From Chitinophaga pinensis (lineage in GTDB: Bacteria; Bacteroidota; Bacteroidia; NS11-12g; UBA955), in contig CAMDAF010000014.1 in NCBI GenBank assembly GCA_945888525.1, forward strand, positions 1 through 50,585: a stretch of 50,585 nt of DNA, given 5' to 3'. The translations under genes were made by a program, and so were the position numbers. The first letter of the stretch is position 1. The number at the start of each line of letters is the position of its first letter. The notes beneath the pieces are model-generated. The model was not told the origin of the DNA. It searched no databases and worked only from the letters and a program-made list of their open reading frames with translations. Shown here piece by piece: positions 1 to 7,067 of this stretch.

Positions 1-134
1 TTACAATATGACTCATAAATTGGCGGAATTACTTGTCCAACTTTTTCACCGTAAAGTCTTATGTCTTGAAGTGGTGAATTAGGAATTAGTTCAGTAAATA
101 ACCAACTTGCTTTATTTATATTTTCTGTCGTCAT
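1..134 (-). CDS. Unidentified protein, 5' part only (runs off the left edge)
   Basis: An open frame starts at an ATG (complement of 132-134) and runs without a stop for 44 codons to the window edge. The visible peptide begins MTTENINKASWLFTELIPNS and continues with LYGEKVGQVIPPIYESYC. It shows no signal peptide, membrane segment or catalytic motif I recognise. The peptide composition looks like a real protein, but the family is unknown to me. The region upstream of its start holds a hairpin at 172-206. Confidence 0.45.
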   Translation of the reverse strand, partial: MTTENINKASWLFTELIPNSPLQDIRLYGEKVGQVIPPIYESYC

Positions 135-171
135 AAGGTTGCGCATAACTTACTTATATAGATAAAAAAAC

Positions 172-206
172 TATCCTTTATCTTACCTATTAGAAGATAA
201 AGGATA
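172..206. terminator. Perfect 13-bp hairpin, possible bidirectional terminator
   Basis: tatcctttatctt (172-184) and aagataaaggata (194-206) are exact inverted repeats with a 9-nt loop. An A-run lies on the left flank and a T-rich stretch on the right, so either strand could give a stem followed by U residues. It lies between the unidentified gene at the left edge and tRNA-Val and would stop leftward read-through from the tRNA. Confidence 0.5.
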
Positions 207-328
207 CTTTTAGTTTCCTTACAAATTAAAACCTTTATAGTCAGATATCAAAATCATCGTATGGACTTTTTATATTTTCATTGCTTTTGTTTTAGAGCGA
301 ATGTGAGAATGAATGTGAATGCGAGGAC
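207..328. other. AT-rich spacer without a gene
   Basis: No open frame with coding character is seen. The only structure is a short run of imperfect gaatgtga units at about 299-323. It separates two hairpins and may be remnant sequence. Confidence 0.3.
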
Positions 329-362
329 AAAAAAAACCTCAGTTAAAACTGAGGTTTTTTTT
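329..362. terminator. Intrinsic terminator downstream of tRNA-Val
   Basis: cctcagtt (337-344) and aactgagg (347-354) form a stem flanked by six A on the left and eight T on the right, so it can act on both strands. It lies three bases past the 3' end of tRNA-Val, which is transcribed leftward, and is most simply the terminator of that tRNA transcript. Confidence 0.85.
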
Positions 363-364
363 AG

Positions 365-439
365 TGGGAGCTACTGGGTTCGAACCAGTGACCCTCTGCT
401 TGTAAGGCAGATGCTCTGAACCAGCTGAGCTAAGCTCCC
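365..439 (-). tRNA. tRNA-Val (anticodon UAC)
   Basis: On the minus strand the sequence folds as a normal cloverleaf. The acceptor stem is GGGAGCT paired with AGCTCCC, the D-arm is GCTC...GAGC, the anticodon loop is CTTACAA (anticodon TAC), and the T-arm carries TTCGAAC. The discriminator base is A and CCA is not encoded. It lies downstream of rsfS on the same strand. A second, broken copy of its 5' end sits at 466-504. A -7 element at 557-564 is a candidate promoter. Confidence 0.96.
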
Positions 440-465
440 TTTTTATGAACTCTTAAAGGTTTTGA

Positions 466-504
466 TCTGAACCTCCCGATAGCTATCGGGAGAGCTAAGC
501 TCCC
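466..504 (-). pseudogene. Broken tRNA-Val 5' fragment carrying an 18-bp palindrome
   Basis: Reading leftward from 504, the first 13 nt (504-492) equal the first 13 nt of tRNA-Val. Next comes the 18-bp palindrome (491-474), then GGTTCAGA (473-466), which equals the tRNA sequence after its D-loop AGCT. The palindrome has AGCT at its centre, so the fragment reads as a tRNA-Val 5' end with about 14 nt added symmetrically around that AGCT. Everything 3' of GGTTCAGA is lost. It lies upstream of the intact tRNA in the same orientation, consistent with a former tandem tRNA-Val pair. Confidence 0.65.
474..491. repeat. 18-bp palindrome tcccgatagctatcggga, copy 1
   Basis: This is a perfect inverted repeat. 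With the flanking c and g it extends to 20 bp (473-492). An identical 18-bp copy is at 19163-19180 in an unrelated intergenic region, which points to a dispersed palindromic repeat. Here it sits inside the broken tRNA-Val fragment. Confidence 0.85.
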
Positions 505-556
505 TTTTCCTTTTAAACTACTTGAAGTGCAATACCTTTTTCGTTTTTAGGGACTG

Positions 557-564
557 CAAAAATA
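557..564 (-). promoter_or_regulatory. -7 element TATTTTTG, candidate tRNA-Val promoter
   Basis: The complement of caaaaata at 557-564 matches the Bacteroidota -7 consensus TAnnTTTG. It lies downstream of rsfS and about 118 bp upstream of tRNA-Val in the right orientation. No clear -33 element was identified. A transcript from here would include the broken tRNA fragment and its palindrome as a leader. Confidence 0.4.
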
Positions 565-612
565 GATATAAATCGGACTTTTGCAAATTATATTTTAAAA
601 AAAATATAAAAT

Positions 613-1203
613 TTACTTTTTAGCTGTTTTTGCTGGCGTTTTAGCTGTTTTTGCAGCTGGCTTTTTTGCCTTAGCTTTCGCTTTTGGAGCAGCAGATGCT
701 TCCTTGGAAACTGCTTTTACTTTAACTTTTGCTTTTGGAGCAGCTGTAGTTTCCTTTTTAGCAGATTTTGCTTTTGCCTTTATCGGTTTGGCTGCAGGCT
801 CATCTTTGTTTGAAGCAGAACCTATTTTATGGTCTTTTTCATCTTTAATGATGGTAATCTCTGCATCGCTCCATAAATCTTCTATTCCATAGAACGCACG
901 TTTCTCATCTATGAATACATGCACAACGATATCGAAATAATCGAGCAATACCCATTCGTTAAGTTCAGAGCCTTCAACATGCCAAGCGCGTTCGCCTGCT
1001 AGTTTTTTAGTTTGCTCTTCAACACTATCAGCGATGGCACTAACTTGTTTGTCGCTGTTACCATGGCAAACAATAAAGTAATCGGCCATAGAAGTTTTTA
1101 ACTTCCTAAGGTCTAAAACTGTTATGTCGTTGGCTTTTTTTTCAAGCATGCCAATAATGATGGCATCTTTTAAATCAATTTTGGCGGATTTCTTTTTTGG
1201 CAT
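613..1203 (-). CDS. rsfS: Ribosomal silencing factor RsfS (Iojap/YbeB) with a Lys/Ala-rich tail
   Basis: RsfS binds ribosomal protein uL14 on the 50S subunit and blocks subunit joining when nutrients are scarce. Residues about 10-118 form the family core, with the typical SMADYFIVCHGNSDKQVSAI segment, AWHVEG, and the WVLLDYFDIVVHVF strand, followed by FYGIEDLW. The core fits the usual protein length of about 110-130 residues. Residues about 128-196 are an extra, low-complexity tail of Lys, Ala, Pro and Thr with a repeated AAPKAKxKxKA unit. This tail resembles bacterial histone H1-like proteins and is probably disordered and nucleic-acid or rRNA binding (inference). The gene diverges from birA across 33 bp. 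A -7 element lies at 1244-1251. Confidence 0.93.
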   Translation of the reverse strand: MPKKKSAKIDLKDAIIIGMLEKKANDITVLDLRKLKTSMADYFIVCHGNSDKQVSAIADSVEEQTKKLAGERAWHVEGSELNEWVLLDYFDIVVHVFIDEKRAFYGIEDLWSDAEITIIKDEKDHKIGSASNKDEPAAKPIKAKAKSAKKETTAAPKAKVKVKAVSKEASAAPKAKAKAKKPAAKTAKTPAKTAKK

Positions 1204-1236
1204 TAACCTTGTATCTTTAATTGTATAGCTTTAGTT

Positions 1237-2016
1237 GTGTTTGCAAAAGTAAAACCAAATACCCAATTTATCGGTCAAAATATTATTTATTTTAACCAAG
1301 TGGATTCGACCAACACTTTTGCCATTGAATTGATGAAGCAAAACATGGCTAAAGATGGCACTTTGGTGGTGGCTGAGTTTCAAGGAAAAGGCCGTGGACA
1401 AAGCAAGAATGTATGGATCAGTGAAGCATTTGAAAACTTATTGTTTAGCATCGTTCTAAAACCTACAACTAATTTTAGTGTCGATCTGTTTAGCCTCAAT
1501 AAAACAATTGCCGTGAGCATTTACTCTGCACTCAGGGCATTTTTACCACAAAACACAGTGCACATTAAATGGCCCAATGATATTTTAATTGAGCGCAGAA
1601 AAGTAGCAGGCATTTTAATTGAGAATAATTTTATTGGCAATAAACTTAATTGGAGCATTGCCGGAATTGGGCTCAATGTGAATCAGAAATTTGAACATCT
1701 AACGGAAATAAATGCAAGCTCTTTGAGCGAAATAACTGGAAACACAATAGAACGTGAGCATATTTTAAAACTGATTTTAGAAAAACTAGAACACAATTAC
1801 CTTTTATTGCTAGCAGGTCAGAAAGAAGAAATAAACATACAATTTGACAATGCGCTGCTTTCGTATCAAGAAAAAACAGAATTTAAGACCCAAAATGGTA
1901 CATTTGAAGCCATCATAATGGGTTGCGATGGGGATGGCCGTTTATTGCTAAAACACAATGACGGCGGCATTCAAGCCCATATTCACGGAAGCATTAAACA
2001 AAAAATACATGCATAG
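1237..2016 (+). CDS. birA: Biotin--[acetyl-CoA-carboxylase] ligase, single-domain BirA
   Basis: This enzyme activates biotin with ATP and attaches it to the lysine of biotin carboxyl carrier protein for fatty-acid synthesis. Visible family motifs are VDSTNT (22-27), the biotinyl-AMP loop GKGRGQSKNVW (50-60), KWPNDI (111-116) and KVAGILIE (122-129), then a small C-terminal domain. There is no N-terminal helix-turn-helix, so it is a catalytic-only class I ligase and not a repressor. The start is GTG. A near-consensus -7 element (TAGCTTTA, 1226-1233) lies only 3 nt before it, so the mRNA may be leaderless. It overlaps coaX by 8 bp. Confidence 0.95.
   Translation: MFAKVKPNTQFIGQNIIYFNQVDSTNTFAIELMKQNMAKDGTLVVAEFQGKGRGQSKNVWISEAFENLLFSIVLKPTTNFSVDLFSLNKTIAVSIYSALRAFLPQNTVHIKWPNDILIERRKVAGILIENNFIGNKLNWSIAGIGLNVNQKFEHLTEINASSLSEITGNTIEREHILKLILEKLEHNYLLLLAGQKEEINIQFDNALLSYQEKTEFKTQNGTFEAIIMGCDGDGRLLLKHNDGGIQAHIHGSIKQKIHA
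1244..1251 (-). promoter_or_regulatory. -7 element TACTTTTG for rsfS
   Basis: The complement of caaaagta at 1244-1251 fits TAnnTTTG and points at rsfS, giving a leader of roughly 40 nt. The element lies inside the first codons of divergent birA. No well-spaced -33 TTG was found. Confidence 0.4.
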
Positions 2017-2719
2017 AGGCGTAATTGATATTGGAAACACCCGCATCAAAGCGGCAGTATTCAGTTCGGAAGGCGAATTGGCGAACAAACAATATTTCAA
2101 TGATTTGAGCTTATGTTACCAATGGCTTAAGCAAGAAAACATCTACAGTGTTATTGTCTCTTCAGTGGCCCAAGGCAGCACCGAAGAAGTTATAGGATTT
2201 GAAATACATTCTTTAAGTTATTTGTCAAAACTGCCATTTAAGAACCAATACTTAAGTAAGGAAACCTTGGGTGTCGACCGTATTGCAGCACTCGCAGCAG
2301 CGGCTACTCAATTTCCAAATCAAGCATGTTTGATATTTGACATTGGCACCTGCATGACCATCGATTTTTTAGATCCTGATTTAAACTATAATGGTGGCAA
2401 TATATCTCCAGGCATTGCAATGCGCTTAAAGGCCATGCACCAATTCACTGGTCGTTTGCCTTTGGTCGATATCAAAGATGCAAATTTCACTATGGGAAGC
2501 AACACCAAAGAAGCGATGGCAAATGGAGTCCTGTTGGGCATGCAGCATGAAATAGAAGGCTATATTCAAACTTTCACAAAAAAGTACCCGAATCTACAAA
2601 CGGTGCTCTGCGGAGGCGACCATTCCCATTTTGTTATCCCATCTAAATACAAGATATTTGCGAACGAAAACTTTGTCCTTGAAGGTTTATACGCCCTGTT
2701 ATTACTGAATGAAAAATAA
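2009..2719 (+). CDS. coaX: Type III pantothenate kinase
   Basis: It phosphorylates pantothenate in the first step of coenzyme A synthesis. The 236-residue protein has the ASKHA-fold motifs of CoaX: DIGNTRIK (7-14), GVDR (88-91) for substrate binding, FDIGTCMTID (110-119) and GGNISPG (129-135). The longer open frame begins at 1958, but ATG 2009 places the phosphate-binding DIGNT motif where the family has it. That start gives an 8-bp overlap with birA, suggesting translational coupling. The 3' end overlaps the next gene by 11 bp. Confidence 0.95.
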   Translation: MHRGVIDIGNTRIKAAVFSSEGELANKQYFNDLSLCYQWLKQENIYSVIVSSVAQGSTEEVIGFEIHSLSYLSKLPFKNQYLSKETLGVDRIAALAAAATQFPNQACLIFDIGTCMTIDFLDPDLNYNGGNISPGIAMRLKAMHQFTGRLPLVDIKDANFTMGSNTKEAMANGVLLGMQHEIEGYIQTFTKKYPNLQTVLCGGDHSHFVIPSKYKIFANENFVLEGLYALLLLNEK

Positions 2720-4163
2720 AAAAAACGCAGTCATCTGTTTCTTCCTGATTTGTTACAGCATTACTTATGCGCAAAACAATACCAGTTCACCTTACTCAAG
2801 CCGTGGATTTGGCGAAATTGAGCAATACTCAAATGCTTTTAGCCGCGCCTTGGGCGGAAGCAGCAATGGCATAAGAACCAGCAGAACCATTTCGCTATCC
2901 AATCCGGCCTCGGTGGGTGCAATGAAACAGGTTTCTTTGGATTTTGGTTTTAGAGCACAATACAGCAAAGTATATACAGACAGCAGCGCGAGGACCAATT
3001 ACAACGGCAACATCAACTATTTTGGTTTGGCCTTTCCTGTTTACAAAAAACAAGTTTTAAAAGACAGCTCCTCCAAAAAAAGTGAAAACAAATTATACAA
3101 AGAATACAGAACCTTATGGGCCGTCGCATTTGGCATTACCCCATATTCTAGCATTAATGTTTCTTACTTTAAAACCAAAGATGCCACCTATGGTCAATTG
3201 GGAAACTACTATTCAAACCTTGGAGGATTAAGCCGTTTATATTTGATCAATGCGGTTAATTTGACCCAAAATTTATCGATAGGATTAAACAGTTCGTTTC
3301 TATTTGGGCAAAGCAGATCGACCGAAACCTATTACCTCTTTGATACCGGAAAATCGCGCGCAACCTATTACGACAAGAACACACAACTGAATGGTTTTAA
3401 ATTCGATTTGGGGCTGCAAGGTGAGCGCAACCGCGATACCATTGTACGTCGTGATTCAGTGCTAGAAGGCGGAAAAATGATTTACAAAACTTACCGTTAT
3501 CCGGTTCGTTTTGTTTATGGTGCCACCATAAGCAACCAAGCAAGCATTCGCTACAATGAATACAGACAGGTTTTAAATATCAGCAACTATTACACGACAG
3601 CAAAAAAAGACACCGTTTTAAACGAGAATAACCTAAGAGGCAAAACGCATTTACCAATGTGTTTTTCAGCCGGATTTAGCGCTACGTTTAATAAACTTTG
3701 GATGGTGGCGGCAGATTACCGAACCGATATGTGGTCGAAGATTGACAAAAATCTATTCAATGATTCTTTTGGCAACAGCTCACAAATCAGTTTGGGCTTC
3801 GCCTACAGACCCGACCCAGATGTTGATTTTTCTGAAAGTGTAAAGGCAAAAGGCAAACGCAAAGCGAGAATTGAATACCGTTTTGGTTTTAGAATGCTCA
3901 ACACCGGTTACCTTTTTCTAGACAATAAAAAAGAAATAACCGCATTAAAAGAATATGGCATCAGCTTCGGTTTTGGCATACCAAAAACAAGAACCGATGT
4001 TGATGGTAGAAATAAAATCTTATTGAAATCATTGTTTAACTTCACAGCAGAATACATACACCGTGGCAATACGTTAAATGGTATGTTGGCAGAAAATGTT
4101 TTTAGACTAACAATAGGATTTACCTTAGCTGACAATTGGTTTAAACAAAGAAAATTCTATTAA
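2709..4163 (+). CDS. Outer-membrane beta-barrel protein of unknown function
   Basis: A 484-residue protein with a clear signal peptide (ending ...CYSITYAQ, about residue 22). It continues with SSPYSSRGFGEIEQYSNAFS, a Gly/Asn/Ser-rich N-terminus of the kind seen in FadL-like Bacteroidota barrels. The rest is alternating aromatic and polar strands (for example YRFGFRMLNTGYLFL and GISFGFG) ending on an amphipathic strand with a C-terminal aromatic residue (KFY), as expected for a BAM substrate. It overlaps coaX by 11 bp and precedes lptC by 35 bp, so it is likely co-transcribed with envelope genes. The transported substrate is unknown. Confidence 0.8.
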   Translation: MKNKKNAVICFFLICYSITYAQNNTSSPYSSRGFGEIEQYSNAFSRALGGSSNGIRTSRTISLSNPASVGAMKQVSLDFGFRAQYSKVYTDSSARTNYNGNINYFGLAFPVYKKQVLKDSSSKKSENKLYKEYRTLWAVAFGITPYSSINVSYFKTKDATYGQLGNYYSNLGGLSRLYLINAVNLTQNLSIGLNSSFLFGQSRSTETYYLFDTGKSRATYYDKNTQLNGFKFDLGLQGERNRDTIVRRDSVLEGGKMIYKTYRYPVRFVYGATISNQASIRYNEYRQVLNISNYYTTAKKDTVLNENNLRGKTHLPMCFSAGFSATFNKLWMVAADYRTDMWSKIDKNLFNDSFGNSSQISLGFAYRPDPDVDFSESVKAKGKRKARIEYRFGFRMLNTGYLFLDNKKEITALKEYGISFGFGIPKTRTDVDGRNKILLKSLFNFTAEYIHRGNTLNGMLAENVFRLTIGFTLADNWFKQRKFY

Positions 4164-4198
4164 GGCTTGGCATCAATTGCTAACGAAAAATCAAAAAC

Positions 4199-4759
4199 AT
4201 GAACAAGCTGTTGTACCTATTATTTGCGGCAATCTTAATCGGTTCATGTGGTGATTATGCCTCTAAAAATGTGGCCAAAATGCTGCAAGCAGACACGATG
4301 TTGTTTACACAAGAAGGCCGCAATGTTACCATCAATTACAACGACTCCGGCAGATTGAAAGCCAAGATATTTGCAAAGCAACTAATTGGATACAAAAAAG
4401 ACGGCAACGACATTGTGCGCATGCCCAAAGGCATAACGGGCAATTTTTACAACGATGAAGGCAAAGCAGAAAGTTATTTAAGTGCTGAAAAAGGCATTTC
4501 ATATCAAACACAAAAAATTACTGAGGTGAGTCAAAATGTTGTGGTAATGAACAACAAAGGCGAAAAGCTAAATACAGAGAAATTAATTTGGGACCAAAAA
4601 AAACAAATTATTTACACCGATAAATTTGTGCGCATTACCACCAAAAATGAAATATTAACGGGAGAAGGCATGGAGAGCAAGCAAGATTTCAGCGATTGGG
4701 TAATCAAAAAGCCAAGAGGTGTAATTAGCATTCAGGATTCGGCAAAAAAAGAGAAATAA
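4199..4759 (+). CDS. lptC: LPS export protein LptC (lipoprotein)
   Basis: LptC passes lipopolysaccharide from LptBFG to LptA across the periplasm. The 186-residue protein starts with a lipoprotein signal, lipobox IGSC with Cys17, unlike the membrane-anchored E. coli form but common in Bacteroidota. The body shows the OstA/LptC beta-jellyroll pattern: TMLFTQEGRNVTINYNDSGR, then FYNDEGKAESYLSAEKG, and KLNTEKLIWDQKKQIIYTD followed by TGEGMES. The stop overlaps the start of the next gene by one base (TAATG). Confidence 0.9.
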   Translation: MNKLLYLLFAAILIGSCGDYASKNVAKMLQADTMLFTQEGRNVTINYNDSGRLKAKIFAKQLIGYKKDGNDIVRMPKGITGNFYNDEGKAESYLSAEKGISYQTQKITEVSQNVVVMNNKGEKLNTEKLIWDQKKQIIYTDKFVRITTKNEILTGEGMESKQDFSDWVIKKPRGVISIQDSAKKEK

Positions 4760-4962
4760 TGGAGAAAAAATCTTTGGTCAGCAAACAGGTTGGTATAGTA
4801 TTGTATTTAATGGCAGCAGCTATTTCGTGCATAGAAGCGACGGTTCAATACAAAATCGGTGGGTTTGGCAATTGGAAATTGTACTTGGTGCTTCTTGTAT
4901 TCGTGTTCTCCGTAAGTATGTATTTTATTAAGAAAAAACAACGCTTCCAGGAGAAGAAATGA
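4759..4962 (+). CDS. Small two-helix membrane protein, unknown function
   Basis: A 67-residue protein with two hydrophobic segments (about 10-30 and 41-58), a short linker containing YKIGGFGNWK and a basic C-terminus. It starts on the ATG that overlaps the lptC stop, so it is translationally coupled to lptC and probably co-expressed with envelope biogenesis genes. I recognise no family. Confidence 0.75.
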   Translation: MEKKSLVSKQVGIVLYLMAAAISCIEATVQYKIGGFGNWKLYLVLLVFVFSVSMYFIKKKQRFQEKK

Positions 4963-5063
4963 TTCAGAAGTAGGCCCCGTTCTTTATTTGTTTTTCTAAT
5001 CCATTCACTAAACCACACAATTTCGACTTATGTTTGTTTTGTAAATAGCAATTATCTTGGCAA
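4963..5063 (+). promoter_or_regulatory. Spacer with -7 element TATGTTTG (5029-5036)
   Basis: TATGTTTG at 5029-5036 fits the Bacteroidota -7 consensus and would give a leader of about 24 nt for the gene at 5064. This suggests that gene is transcribed separately from the birA-coaX-lptC run. No convincing -33 element is visible. Confidence 0.45.
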
Positions 5064-7034
5064 ATGCAGAGACCAATTTTAATATTTTCACTGTTTTTAT
5101 TTCTGAATGGCGTTTGGGCTCAGAACAGCTGCATGGTCAATTTATGGTCGAATGGCAATTTTGAAAAGCCTAGCAATTCTTGTTTAAAAGTCAATCCGCT
5201 TAACAATGTAAACAATCCTGCCCCATTTACTGGCAATACGGTATTTAGATGGCGGGCCAACAAGCCTTTTCAACCCCTATACCTCGATGAAGTAAAAACA
5301 GACAAAACACTGGGCACACAGCTTGGCCACTACTTGTATGTGGACCCACGCAATAAAAATGGCTGGGATTATGATTTTTACCAAAATATAGCCGTAGAAG
5401 AAAATACCACCTACACCTTTTCAATGTGGTATTGTTCGATGAACAAACCAACTCTGGCTCCTGCACAAATCCGCTTAAAAATAAACAATGACATCCTAAC
5501 GGTTTTAACCATTAGCAACACACCATTTGTTTGGAAAGAGATCAAAGTAACCTGGAATTCAGGCAACAGCTCTACAGCCATTGCCAGATTCGAAACCTAT
5601 GCATCCACCATTATGGGTTACGATTTTGCCATTGATGACATATATTTTGGACAAGGCAAGCTATTGTCAGATGCTGGAAGAGACACTGTAATATGCGAAG
5701 GCGAAAGGGTTTTACTTGGCGGAAATATCCCGGGAAACTTAGGGGTGATTTGCAACACAGGATATGTCTACGAATGGCAGCCAGCCAATTATATAAACGG
5801 GGGTAACAAAATGGCCAAGCCAGTTAGTATGGCTCTAAACGATGCACGACAATTTTATTTAAAAATCATCGACAACGACAGCAATATTTGTTTTGATACC
5901 GTTCAGGTCAATGTGAAGCGCAAGCAAAAGCAAAATTTAGATATTTTTAGAGATACACAGCTTTGTTTGCCAATAAATTACCAATTAACGCTGAACCCAA
6001 AATACCAAATCATCAAATGGGAGGATGGCAGCAAATTGACTACACGCACATTTAAAGATACTGGATTATACTGGATAAACTTTCAGGCCCAATGCATCGA
6101 ATATTCAGATACCATGCGCTTGAGCGCCCACCCAGTTTTAGAGCAAGTAAAAGTAAATGACACCATAGTTTGCGCCAAAAATGGTGCAAGATATAACTTG
6201 AGCAAGTACAACCAAGGTGCCCAATTTACCTGGGGTGATACCGGTCAATTTAAGACCAGACTTTTTACAAAACCCGGTATTTACAGCTTTAAATTCACTG
6301 GCCCATGCAAAAGCATTTCAGATACTTTTGAAATTAAATTTTTCGACGAAAGCTTTGATGTTTTGCCGGACAGAATGAATTTCTGCAAAAATGCATCGAC
6401 ATCAATTAGCATACCTTATCGCTATAAAACAATCACTTGGAATGATGGAGACAGCAGCCATATAAAATGGTTTAAGTCAAAGGGCAACTATACTGTTAGA
6501 AATAATATTTGTTCATTAAAAACAGACAGCATTGAAATTGATTATTTTAAAACTAAACCAATATTCATTGGGCAAGACGACAGCATTTGTTATTTTGAGC
6601 GCTATCTAATTCAAGGACCAATTGCCAATAACTATTTATGGAGCACTGGCGAAACCACGCAAAACATCGTTGTTAAGTCTCCTGGAAAATACACCTTAAG
6701 TATTCGAGACAGCAACCTGTGCGAGGTGAGCGACACCATAGCGTTGTTGCAAAAAAATGGTGATTTTATTTTTTGGATACCCAATGCTTTTACACCAAAT
6801 GACGATGGCATGAACGACCGTTTTCCTGATAACAGCCTAAAATTTGATGCAGAAATACGCATTTATTCGCGTTGGGGAGAATTGATTTGGCAATCTGAGA
6901 ACGGCGAAACATGGGATGGAAAATTAAGCAATGGAGAAATCTGCAGTGATAATTTATTGATGTACTGCATCAAATACAGAGACTGTCAAAAAATTACACG
7001 CATCAAAAAAGGGACGTTTCACCTTTTAAATTAA
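5064..7034 (+). CDS. Secreted T9SS type B protein (gliding-associated C-terminal domain)
   Basis: A 656-residue protein with a signal peptide (cleavage after GVWAQ). An N-terminal jelly-roll-like domain (about 20-195) contains SNGNFEKPS, an FSMWYCS strand and a terminal FAIDDIYFG, as in CBM4/9-like lectin folds. The middle (about 200-565) is Cys-containing Ig/PKD-like repeats with recurrent DT and ITWNDGDS-type strands. Residues about 575-656 are the CHU_C/gliding-motility-associated domain: WIPNAFTPNDDGMNDRF, IYSRWGELIW, TWDGKLSNGE. That domain directs type IX secretion and surface attachment of large adhesins. The ligand is unknown. Confidence 0.88.
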   Translation: MQRPILIFSLFLFLNGVWAQNSCMVNLWSNGNFEKPSNSCLKVNPLNNVNNPAPFTGNTVFRWRANKPFQPLYLDEVKTDKTLGTQLGHYLYVDPRNKNGWDYDFYQNIAVEENTTYTFSMWYCSMNKPTLAPAQIRLKINNDILTVLTISNTPFVWKEIKVTWNSGNSSTAIARFETYASTIMGYDFAIDDIYFGQGKLLSDAGRDTVICEGERVLLGGNIPGNLGVICNTGYVYEWQPANYINGGNKMAKPVSMALNDARQFYLKIIDNDSNICFDTVQVNVKRKQKQNLDIFRDTQLCLPINYQLTLNPKYQIIKWEDGSKLTTRTFKDTGLYWINFQAQCIEYSDTMRLSAHPVLEQVKVNDTIVCAKNGARYNLSKYNQGAQFTWGDTGQFKTRLFTKPGIYSFKFTGPCKSISDTFEIKFFDESFDVLPDRMNFCKNASTSISIPYRYKTITWNDGDSSHIKWFKSKGNYTVRNNICSLKTDSIEIDYFKTKPIFIGQDDSICYFERYLIQGPIANNYLWSTGETTQNIVVKSPGKYTLSIRDSNLCEVSDTIALLQKNGDFIFWIPNAFTPNDDGMNDRFPDNSLKFDAEIRIYSRWGELIWQSENGETWDGKLSNGEICSDNLLMYCIKYRDCQKITRIKKGTFHLLN

Positions 7035-7067
7035 ACCTTACCGCTTGGGTTTTCGACTATTGAGTAG

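Noticed and set aside
704-892. A 62-codon plus-strand frame rich in Phe and Ala
   Set aside because: It is the reverse of the Lys/Ala-rich tail of rsfS, whose codons read as Phe and Ala on the other strand.
7035-7067. A possible terminator between the convergent genes at 7034 and 7068
   Set aside because: Only a 5-bp aaacc/ggttt stem could be drawn, too weak to report.
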